Shown in pieces: positions 16,855-23,574 of a stretch of 64,000 bases of DNA. Origin of the DNA: Chloroflexus islandicus (GTDB lineage: Bacteria; Chloroflexota; Chloroflexia; Chloroflexales; Chloroflexaceae); NCBI RefSeq assembly GCF_001650695.1, contig NZ_LWQS01000038.1:124001-188000 (forward strand), given 5' to 3'. The notes under the pieces are model-generated. The model saw nothing but the letters and a program-made list of their open reading frames with translations. It was not told the origin of the DNA and searched no databases. The translations under genes were made by a program, and so were the position numbers. Position 1 is the stretch's first letter. Each line of letters opens with the position of its first letter.

Positions 16855-17276
16855 AGGGGTATATCTACCGTTGCGCGCCGATCACTGCTGCCCAACTGCG
16901 CGATCTGATCACGCAGCAGGTTGGCTTGCCCTGCTGGTACTTCAGCGGCACCCATCTGTGGCAAGCCCCTGCCTTAACAGCGTTGGAACGTTCGGCGCAG
17001 ATTGATGTGAACCGTGACTTCGGTCATGCCTTCAGCCAGCAAGCTGAAGTGCGCTGGAAACAGCTCGATAGCGACGCCTTCGATGTATTGATTTTGAGCG
17101 AACGAGCGCTTACGATACCTGGAGCGCGAACACTGGCCAGCGCTTGGGAAGTGCGCGAACATCCGCAACGGCCACTGATCCAGAGCGGCAAGCGGCAGCA
17201 ACTAGTCTACTACACCTACCATGCCCCCAACGGCGCAGCACAGTTCACGCGGTACATAGCGGGAGAAATCAAATGA
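16851..17276 (+). CDS. csx19: Csx19-like protein of type III-D loci
   Basis: A 141-residue protein located between RAMP genes, the usual place of Csx19, a III-D marker without a defined activity. It opens MKGYIYRCAPITAAQLRDLI and contains CWYFSGTHLWQAPALTALER, a conserved-looking aromatic segment, and LILSERALTIPGAR. The ATG is within the previous stop (ATGA), as in other junctions of this operon; an upstream in-frame start would run deep into that gene. No nuclease or helix-turn-helix motif is seen. Identification rests mainly on size and gene order, so a search against the TIGR03984 family is the decisive test. Confidence 0.62.
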   Translation: MKGYIYRCAPITAAQLRDLITQQVGLPCWYFSGTHLWQAPALTALERSAQIDVNRDFGHAFSQQAEVRWKQLDSDAFDVLILSERALTIPGARTLASAWEVREHPQRPLIQSGKRQQLVYYTYHAPNGAAQFTRYIAGEIK

Positions 17277-18241
17277 CGAAATCATTCGGCAGCGGCCCTT
17301 TTCAACCATCTGCACCCAAACCGTACGATTTTGTCCCTCTGCCTGATCAACAGCCGCCGTTACAGCCACCGGCTGGTCATCATCGCTACCGCGCCGAAGC
17401 GTTGAGCGGCGTGCTCGAAGCCGTGATCACGGCTCGATCGCCGGTGCATGTCGCCTCCGGCTTGCTTGAGCAGCAGCCAAACAACAAGCAATACCCGCTG
17501 GTCAAAGCTCACTTCCGCACCGGCGGCACGCTGGCAATACCCGGTACCTCGCTCAAAGGCTGCATCCGTAGCATTGTGGAAGCGATTACTCCCTCGGCTG
17601 TCACCATCACCCGCTCTCGCGAACTGGCGAGCAAATATCTACCACCCCGGTCTATCGATAAGCGTGGACTTGATCTGTCCGGACGCATCTTTGGCGCGCT
17701 GGGGTATTTAGGCTCGGTGAACTTTGCCGACGCAACCCTCCAGACAGGGCAGGTTGAGATTATCCCGTCGCCGCAACTCTTCCGCCCCCGCGCCGAGTCA
17801 TTCAATACCTATTTCGATGAGAATCGCCGCGCGCGCGGACGCAAGTTCTACATGCATGGCAACCTCGCCAAAGGCAACCTCCCGCTTGAAGCGTGCGCTG
17901 CCGGCAGCACCTTCCGCCTGCGAATGACCTTTAACAACCTCACCAAAGAAGAATTGGGAGTGATCTTGATCGCGCTGGGGCTCGGCCAACCAAGCTTCTG
18001 CCCCAAACTCGGCGGCGGTAAACCGGCCTGCCTCGGCACCATCGAAATCAGCCAGCCGGTCTTGCAGTGCGACAATCCCAAAGCGCGTTACAGCGGCGAC
18101 GATGCTGCCGCCGCCACGCCAACGATTGGCGAACTGATCGCCGCTGGAACCAAGCTCGTCTTGCAACCGCAACTCGCCAAGCTCGCCGATGTCTTGCGCT
18201 GGCCGCGCGAGGATCGGGATTGCCCAAGCAGAAGTTATTGA
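17273..18241 (+). CDS. Terminal RAMP protein of the III-D operon
   Basis: A 322-residue RAMP subunit with a proline-rich N-terminal extension (residues 1-45, GPFQPSAPKPYDFVPLP) not seen in the other copies. The core shows LEAVITARSPVHVASGLLEQ, LAIPGTSLKGCIRSIVEAI, FGALGYLGSVNFADATLQ, and FNNLTKEELGVILIALGLG leading to the glycine-rich LGGGKPACLG. It overlaps csx19 by 4 nt. The stop codon is the first part of a perfect 32-bp palindrome, so this is the probable operon end. It could be a Csm5-type cap or a further Csm3. Confidence 0.82.
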   Translation: MTKSFGSGPFQPSAPKPYDFVPLPDQQPPLQPPAGHHRYRAEALSGVLEAVITARSPVHVASGLLEQQPNNKQYPLVKAHFRTGGTLAIPGTSLKGCIRSIVEAITPSAVTITRSRELASKYLPPRSIDKRGLDLSGRIFGALGYLGSVNFADATLQTGQVEIIPSPQLFRPRAESFNTYFDENRRARGRKFYMHGNLAKGNLPLEACAAGSTFRLRMTFNNLTKEELGVILIALGLGQPSFCPKLGGGKPACLGTIEISQPVLQCDNPKARYSGDDAAAATPTIGELIAAGTKLVLQPQLAKLADVLRWPREDRDCPSRSY

Positions 18242-18270
18242 TCCCGTGCGGAATATTCCGCACGGGATCA
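18239..18270. terminator. Perfect 32-bp palindrome at the end of the cas operon
   Basis: Two 16-bp arms (18239-18254 and 18255-18270) are exact reverse complements with no spacer; the TGA stop opens the left arm. No T-run follows, so it is not a textbook rho-independent terminator. It could act as an RNA hairpin or as a protein site. Confidence 0.7.
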
Positions 18271-18409
18271 CGTAGCGCCTAGGTTAGCGTGACCATAGGT
18301 TCAGCTCAACACCGAAGCGACCGAAGAGGATGATGGTGTGGAAATAACAGGCTGCTTCTTAAACCAAATAACACATCAAATGAACATTTAAAAGAACAGG
18401 ATTTTCGTC

Positions 18410-19051
18410 ATGATCTTCACCACCGCCGAACAACTCGCCGCCGATCTTGCCGGCAGCAGCGTCGATCCCAACGAGGCGCAGAAAGCGCTGGCGTATCTAC
18501 GCAGCAAACGCGACCCCAAAGCCTTCTTTACCTATCTCCATGCCATCGTCAAAGATGGACGTGTGGTTATTCGCTCTAACCAGACCCTCGACTATTACCG
18601 CGAAATCCTCGCCGCCTGCCAACGCCACCTCACGGGGATGGACTATGACGAGATGGTGCAAACGCTGGGGTGGGCATTGCGGCTGCTGCGCTACTATCGC
18701 AACGTCCCGGAAGCGGTGCGCAAAGCGATCGAAGCGGAAGTTCCGCCGATTGCGCCGCCCAAACCGGTACCGGTAGATCACCTTGAACCGGCATCATCGC
18801 AGAATGACCAGCCATCGGCAGCGCTAAAGTCACCGAAGCAGGTAGGAGATATCTTCACTGGTAAAGTTATCGATGGCGATGACGAGATATTCCTGATTGA
18901 GGTACTCGGCCATCCTAATGTCATAGCTATTTTGAAACGTGAACCCGGCGTGCCAAACTATCGCCTGCAAAAAGACTCTGCCCGCGTTGAGGTAGTTAGT
19001 GTCGAGCAGAAAGCCGGTAAGATGATCCTTCACCTAAAACGAAAAAAGTGA
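18410..19051 (+). CDS. Unrecognised protein with helical N-terminus and S1/OB-like C-terminus, linked to III-D genes
   Basis: A 213-residue protein I cannot assign to a named family. Residues 1-105 look helical and charged (NEAQKALAYLRSKRDPKAFFTYLHAI; MVQTLGWALRLLRYYRNVPEAVRKAIE). Residues 108-135 are a Pro-rich linker. The rest (VGDIFTGKVIDGDDEIFLIEVLG, then VEVVSVEQKAGKMILHLKRK) has the strand pattern and the start/end style of an S1-like OB fold, so nucleic-acid binding is plausible. ATG 18410 follows an AGGA site. It is about 170 bp after the RAMP operon and before a CARF nuclease, in the same direction, which suggests a role in type III immunity or its signalling. That role is inferred from position. 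Confidence 0.6.
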   Translation: MIFTTAEQLAADLAGSSVDPNEAQKALAYLRSKRDPKAFFTYLHAIVKDGRVVIRSNQTLDYYREILAACQRHLTGMDYDEMVQTLGWALRLLRYYRNVPEAVRKAIEAEVPPIAPPKPVPVDHLEPASSQNDQPSAALKSPKQVGDIFTGKVIDGDDEIFLIEVLGHPNVIAILKREPGVPNYRLQKDSARVEVVSVEQKAGKMILHLKRKK

Positions 19052-19265
19052 AGGGGGAGTATTGAGTGAAAAGCCGGCATCAGCGAATTATTGAACACTT
19101 ACCGGCAAGCGTGTCAGCAGATTTCACACGTCTCAAATAGTCAATGTAGCTCGCATTCCAACCCTAACCGAACGCCACGCTAGCACAAACATCCCAACCA
19201 TCCAGCCCAACCCGGCTGGCCCAACCACCTATCGCCACCTTGCAACCGGCCCGGAGCAACCGCGT
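19052..19265 (+). other. Spacer before the CARF nuclease gene
   Basis: About 215 bases without a gene. No CRISPR repeat, hairpin or clear promoter was found; the second half is C/A-rich (many CCCAACC-like words). Confidence 0.4.
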
Positions 19266-20417
19266 ATGACTCAGCAGCCAACCGCCCTCCTCATCCTGAT
19301 CGGTGGCCGGCAGACGCCGAATATCTTAAGCGCGCAGCACCTCCGTCCACAAGTTATTGCGCCGATTGCATCGCACGAGGCGCTCAGACCCGGCCAAGCG
19401 TGGGAGATGGTGTATCCCGCGCTCAAAAATATTGGGAGCACAATCTTGCCGCCAGCCGCAGTTGATGCCTTTGATCTCGATCAAATCAAACAAGCCTGTG
19501 CTAACGTCATCGCCTCGCATCCTGAAATGCGTTGGGTGTGTAACGTCACCTGCGCCACAACCATTATGAGCATTGGGGCGTATGAGGTGGGGCGTGATAA
19601 GGGGGCGGATGTGTGGTACTTCGATACCAATAGCCGGCGGGTGATTGTGCTGGCCGGCCAGCCGCCACAGGGTGATCCATACCGGCTATCCGTCACCGAC
19701 TATCTCCGCATCTACCAACGCAAGGCAAACCCTGCACCGCCACCGCCGCAATCGTGGCTCGAACTCTCTCGCCAGATGGCGCAAGCGCCGGATGAGGCGA
19801 TTGAGTTTCGTGAGCAGTTGCGCAAAGTGGAGGCAAATGCTAGCTATAGCGGGCCGCGCTGGTTGAAAGGCATATCGCTAACACGGGCTATGCAGAACTG
19901 GCTGCCACTGCTTAGCGATGCCGGTTTCATCGATCAATACCAGCGCCAACATGGTGCATACAACCTGCATCAGGTACATCAGGATTTGTGGAAATTCGTC
20001 GATGGTCTATGGCTTGAAATTGTTGCGTGGGATGCGGCGCGCCAAGCTGGCTGTTTCGATGATTGCCAGTACGGGCTTGAGATGCCAATCGCCGGACAAG
20101 CTGCGATGAATCAGCTCGATCTTGCCGCCACTTCTGCGGCTTCGCTGTTGATTGCCGAATGCAAAACCGATCAGAGCCCTTTCAGAACGATTTACCTCGA
20201 CAAACTCCAATCGATCACTGATCTGATCGGCGGTTCATTCGTCGTCAAGCTATTTATTGCGGCCCGCAGCAGCCAAAACGCTAATCCTGACGCTTGGCGA
20301 TCATTTTCCGACCAAGCCAAAGCCCGCCAGATCGTCGTCGTTACCGGTGAGCAGTTGCCGAATTTGAAAGACATTTTGGCAAAGGAAGCGAAGAGGCCAA
20401 CCTACTCACGGACATAG
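19266..20417 (+). CDS. CARF-PD-(D/E)XK effector nuclease, Card1/Can2-like
   Basis: A predicted cyclic-oligoadenylate-activated nuclease of type III immunity. The N-terminal half is a CARF Rossmann fold: ALLILIGGRQTPNI, and the DUF1887-type block WVCNVTCATTIMSIGAYEVGRDKGADVWYFDT at residues 90-121. The C-terminal half is a restriction-like fold with GLWLEIVAWDAA (E251), then NQLDLAATSAASLLIAECKT (D285, E298 and K300 as the D...ExK site), and LDKLQSITDLIGGSFV. The order and the 383-residue length match Card1/Can2, whose characterised members cut ssDNA and/or RNA when bound to cA4. The usual TGGTK of the ligand loop is TCATT here, so ligand preference may differ. The intact GGDD of Cas10 upstream supports a working signal relay. 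Confidence 0.83.
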   Translation: MTQQPTALLILIGGRQTPNILSAQHLRPQVIAPIASHEALRPGQAWEMVYPALKNIGSTILPPAAVDAFDLDQIKQACANVIASHPEMRWVCNVTCATTIMSIGAYEVGRDKGADVWYFDTNSRRVIVLAGQPPQGDPYRLSVTDYLRIYQRKANPAPPPPQSWLELSRQMAQAPDEAIEFREQLRKVEANASYSGPRWLKGISLTRAMQNWLPLLSDAGFIDQYQRQHGAYNLHQVHQDLWKFVDGLWLEIVAWDAARQAGCFDDCQYGLEMPIAGQAAMNQLDLAATSAASLLIAECKTDQSPFRTIYLDKLQSITDLIGGSFVVKLFIAARSSQNANPDAWRSFSDQAKARQIVVVTGEQLPNLKDILAKEAKRPTYSRT

Positions 20418-20459
20418 GCGCTAAGCCGTTTTTCACGCTTGAACCGCTCACCCACCATA

Positions 20460-20800
20460 AGGGAGTAAGAGCGTCAATGCAAAGACGCAGTAGAGCCGGA
20501 CGGACGTCCGGCTCCGCAAAGGCGCAGAGACGGTCAACGCAAAGACGCAAAGAACGCGAAGATCGCCAAGGGTTGCGGGAAACATCTGCTGTATACCACA
20601 CAGCGTTCTAACCAACGATTTTTGTGCCTTTTGCGTCTTTTTGCGGCTATTCCGTGCAATGTTTTCCCGCCAAAGGTGCAGGGGAAAACGGGGTATCACC
20701 CTCTAAATACTACGCAGCGTTCCAACCAAAAACTTTTGCGCCTTTTGCGTCTTTTTGTGGCTATTCCTCTGCGCAGCTCCCCCGCACCCGCCACAAAGTG
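20460..20800. repeat. Compound dispersed repeats after the CRISPR module
   Basis: The left part has GCAAAGACGCAG-type units. Inside one of them sits a nested hairpin, AGCCGGAC-4 nt-GTCCGGCT (20494-20513). The right part has two copies of a motif ending TTTTGCGTCTTTTTG(C/T)GGCT (about 20620-20652 and 20730-20765), which also occurs at about 36.65 kb. No gene is seen. Confidence 0.7.
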
Positions 20801-20806
20801 TCTTCC

Positions 20807-21742
20807 TCACACCCCCGGCACGCCGATCGTCAACCGCGCCACCAGCCCGTCGTTGATCGAGCCGGTGACAGTCGCCATCTGCTGCTCCCAGCCGTCGCGG
20901 AAGACGCCATCTCGTTCGAGTGAGAGTTGGCCGAGATTGCGCAGGCTGTTGCCGTATTGGGCATCGGCGTACACTTGCCGGCTAATATCGGCGGGAAAGG
21001 CCAGTTGCGACGTATGCACTACGTTACGCGCGCTGGTGGCTTGCTCAAGCGAGGGGTAAATCTCGAAGTGGATGTGTGGCCAGCGCCCGGCGTAACAGCC
21101 GGGGAAGATGGTCTGAAACACAGCGATCCCATCCGCGCCGGCGGCCTGCACCCCGCGCAAGTAGTCTTCGCCCTCGACGCCGGGACTGTACATCGAGTAG
21201 CGTCCCGGCGCGTCACAGTGCCAAACGTAGATCGCGTAGCCGTCCAGTGGCGCGCAGTCGCCGCCTGCCCGCACCAGCTTCAATTCGAGCCGCAATGGCA
21301 CGCCGGCAGCGGTGTTGCCAGTGCCGAGACTGGTGCGGATGTCGGGCCGCACCACTCCCGACCGGCTGAGCACGTTGAGGTTGGCGCCTTGCGCACCGTT
21401 GCCGGGGAAGGGGCCGGCGGTTTCGCGCGGAATGGCATCGACGCATTCGGCTACCGCGACGCTGGTCGGAGCTGCTGTGGGTGCGATGGTAGTAGGAGGG
21501 GCCGTGGTTGGCGCCGCAGTAGCCGCCGCCGCAGCCGGCGCGGTGGTGGGGACAGCGGTGGGGCTTGGCGCGGCGGTGGGGGTTGCTGCCGGATTGGACA
21601 TCGGTGTGCAGCCGGCCAGAAAGGTGGTGATTCCCACCAAGCCGAGCCGTAGAAGCCGCCGGCGAGTGAGCAGCGGTTGCTGCATCATGGCCAGATCGGC
21701 TTGCAAGCCGAGATCAAAGAGGTCGCGCTGATCAGCGGGCAT
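20807..21742 (-). CDS. Intradiol ring-cleavage dioxygenase-like lipoprotein
   Basis: Related to protocatechuate 3,4-dioxygenase and catechol 1,2-dioxygenase, Fe(III) enzymes that open aromatic diols between the hydroxyls. The 311-residue protein carries a twin-Arg-like LTRRRLLRLG, a hydrophobic core and a lipobox FLAGC (Cys45), then an Ala/Thr/Pro linker to about residue 95. The enzyme core follows: PRETAGPFPG, LDGYAIYVWHCDAPGRYSMY (Tyr ligand region) and GIAVFQTIFPGCYAGRWPHIHFEIY with the Tyr and two His ligands. Export and anchoring suggest it works outside the cell; many such exported homologues have no proven substrate. It lies at the far end of the meta-pathway island but is separated by the 31-bp repeat array. 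The start has AGGAGTAGACC upstream. Confidence 0.85.
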   Translation of the reverse strand: MPADQRDLFDLGLQADLAMMQQPLLTRRRLLRLGLVGITTFLAGCTPMSNPAATPTAAPSPTAVPTTAPAAAAATAAPTTAPPTTIAPTAAPTSVAVAECVDAIPRETAGPFPGNGAQGANLNVLSRSGVVRPDIRTSLGTGNTAAGVPLRLELKLVRAGGDCAPLDGYAIYVWHCDAPGRYSMYSPGVEGEDYLRGVQAAGADGIAVFQTIFPGCYAGRWPHIHFEIYPSLEQATSARNVVHTSQLAFPADISRQVYADAQYGNSLRNLGQLSLERDGVFRDGWEQQMATVTGSINDGLVARLTIGVPGV

Positions 21743-21862
21743 GGTCTACTCCTGAAAGTGCTTTATACTAGAGTATCGCCTATCTGAGTCATAACACATG
21801 CCCGTGCCGGAATTAATGAGAAGTTGTGAAGAGGTGGTGAAGGGATGAAGCGCACGGGGAGC

Positions 21863-22158
21863 GCGGGCCGCTGGCCCGCAACAGCACCGGAGCGCGGGCC
21901 GCTGGCCCGCAACAGCACCGGAGTGCGGGCCGCTGGCCCGCAACAGCACCGGAGCGCGGGCCGCTCGCCCGCAACAGCACCGGAGTGCGGGCCGCTCGCC
22001 CGCAACAGCACCGGAGCGCGGGCCGCTCGCCCGCAACAGCACCGGAGCGCGGGCCGCTCGCCCGCAACAGCACCGGAGCGCGGGCCGCTCGCCCGCAACA
22101 GCACCGGAGCGCGGGCCGCTCGCCCGCAGCAGCACCGGAGTGCGGGCCGCCCGCTTGT
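21863..22158. repeat. Ten-copy 31-bp tandem array of GC-rich hairpins
   Basis: Copies begin at 21863 and recur every 31 bp to 22142. Each contains GCGGGC-5 nt-GCCCGC (able to fold) plus a constant AACAGCACCGGAG linker. Copies differ only at single positions (C/T before GCGGGC, G/C in the loop), and the last copy decays. There are no unique spacers, so it is not a CRISPR array. A period of 31 leaves all frames open but non-coding. Confidence 0.9.
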
Positions 22159-22226
22159 GAAGCAGGCATTGCAATGACGCACATGCGTAAGGCAACACCC
22201 TCGCTATCATTCGCTTTTAGGAGGAA

Positions 22227-22433
22227 CTATTCTTGATCCGGTCTCGTCTCCTCGTCATCTGCCAACACTGCGAGCGTGTCTTCACGGTCAAGGACGCGCA
22301 CGACTAATTGCAGCCGTCCCGGCGGGGTGCCAATGACCCGCTGGAAGATATCACTAGCAGCGGCGGCGAAGGCCCGCTTTTGTTCGCGGCTCGGCGGTTG
22401 GTCGCCACTGTAAAAGACTTCAAGCATCGGCAT
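22227..22433 (-). CDS. 4-Oxalocrotonate tautomerase-family protein with Pro1
   Basis: A 68-residue tautomerase-superfamily subunit. After Met removal the N-terminus is Pro-Met-Leu-Glu-Val, giving the catalytic Pro1 base. A beta-alpha-beta pattern continues through REQKRAFAAAASDIFQRVIGTPPGRLQLVVRVL. It may interconvert enol and keto forms of the oxalocrotonate intermediate in the meta pathway encoded next to it. AGGAG stands 6 nt before the ATG. It is isolated from the main gene run by the 90-bp repeats on one side and the 31-bp array on the other. Other tautomerase activities cannot be excluded. Confidence 0.75.
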   Translation of the reverse strand: MPMLEVFYSGDQPPSREQKRAFAAAASDIFQRVIGTPPGRLQLVVRVLDREDTLAVLADDEETRPDQE

Positions 22434-22498
22434 TGGTTACTCCTGTGAATATACCATCACTAAGCGGCTCTCTATGGCGCGCAGATCGAATATGACAT

Positions 22499-22750
22499 GC
22501 GGCAGTTGCACTGCCGCATACCATACCAAGCGGCTGCGTTCCCGCCGGCGCCATCACATCTTCTACCGCGCGCTCGGCGCGCAGGTATGCGGCAGTTGCA
22601 CTGCCGCACTCCATAATAAAGCGGCTGCGTTCCCACCGGCGCCTCACGTCTTCCGCCGCGCGCTCGGCGCGCAGGTATGCGGCAGTTGCACTGCCACACT
22701 CCATACCAAGCGGTTGCGTTCCCGCCAGCGCCTCACGTCTTCCGCCACAC
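22499..22750. repeat. Three-copy 90-bp tandem repeat with two hairpins per unit
   Basis: GGCAGTTGCACTGCC recurs at 22501, 22591 and 22681. Each unit contains TGCGGCAG-TTGCA-CTGCCGCA-type and GCGCGC-TCG-GCGCGC-type inverted repeats; the third unit is partial. It fills the gap between the tautomerase start and the hydratase stop. Confidence 0.85.
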
Positions 22751-22767
22751 CCTTGCCGGGCATCCAC

Positions 22768-23574
22768 TCACACAAACCGTAAACTGATCGGCGGTTGGCC
22801 GTGCATTTCGAGCACAAAGAGATCGCCGCGTTGGGCTGGAATAGTGGCTGCCAACGCGCCGGAGATAACAATATCACCGGCGCGCAGCGGGATGCCGAAG
22901 CTGCGCAATGTGTTGGCCAGCCACGCCACCGCCAGCGCCGGATGGCCGAGCGCCGCCGCACCGGTACCGAATACGGCGGGCCGCCCGTTGTGACTCATGA
23001 CCATGCCAATGGTGCGGAGGTCACTGCTGCGCAACGCTTTGCTCCACGCGCCGATCGTCAGCCCGCCATACGAGGCGTTGTCGGCGATGGTGTCGGCGAG
23101 TTTGATCCGCCAGCGTTCGATCCGGCTATCGACAATTTCAATCGCAGCCGCCAACGCTTCGGTGGCAGCCAGCACCTGTTGCGGCGTAATATCTGGCCAA
23201 TCGAGCGTTTCACCGATCAGAAAGGCGATTTCACCCTCGACCCGCGGCTGCAAGAAGACCTCGAAGGGCGCTTCGGCCCGCCCGCCAACGGCCGGAAAAT
23301 AGCGCGAAGCCCAGAGTGTACCGTAGTCCGGCTCGTTGACTCCCATTTGTTCTTGCACCGCTTTGCTGGTGAGGCCAATTTTGCGCCCGATGATCCGCTC
23401 GCCCCGCCCAAGGCGCAGTTCCGTCCAGTGGGTTTGGATGCGGTAGGCGGTAGCCGCATCGCTAATCCCGGCGCTTTCGGTCAGCGGCGCGATGGTGAAG
23501 CGCTCTTCCCACGCCCGGTCGAGACGCTGCGCGAGTTCGGCGATGACGGCTTCAGTTACTGGTTGCTCAGGCAT
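22768..23574 (-). CDS. dmpE: 2-Oxopent-4-enoate hydratase (DmpE/MhpD type)
   Basis: Adds water to 2-hydroxypenta-2,4-dienoate to give 4-hydroxy-2-oxovalerate in the lower meta pathway. The 268-residue FAH-fold protein has GRKIGLTSKAVQEQMGVNEPDYG, LQPRVEGEIAFLIG (metal-binding E-x-E), AAIEIVDSRIERWRIKLADTIADNASYGG and a C-terminal LRAGDIVISGALAATIPAQRGD, matching DmpE rather than DmpH. It overlaps the start side of the dehydrogenase stop by 19 nt in the same direction and is the last gene of the tight run. The paralogue at 25010 is assigned as the decarboxylase. Confidence 0.87.
   Translation of the reverse strand: MPEQPVTEAVIAELAQRLDRAWEERFTIAPLTESAGISDAATAYRIQTHWTELRLGRGERIIGRKIGLTSKAVQEQMGVNEPDYGTLWASRYFPAVGGRAEAPFEVFLQPRVEGEIAFLIGETLDWPDITPQQVLAATEALAAAIEIVDSRIERWRIKLADTIADNASYGGLTIGAWSKALRSSDLRTIGMVMSHNGRPAVFGTGAAALGHPALAVAWLANTLRSFGIPLRAGDIVISGALAATIPAQRGDLFVLEMHGQPPISLRFV

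Noticed and set aside
21845-22177. The 31-bp array as a CRISPR array or as a repetitive protein gene
   Set aside because: There are no unique spacers, units are head-to-tail copies, and a 31-bp period makes all three frames repetitive on both strands without a ribosome site.
22214-22307. A short plus-strand gene behind a good AGGAGG site
   Set aside because: It yields only 24 codons and lies antisense to the end of the tautomerase gene.
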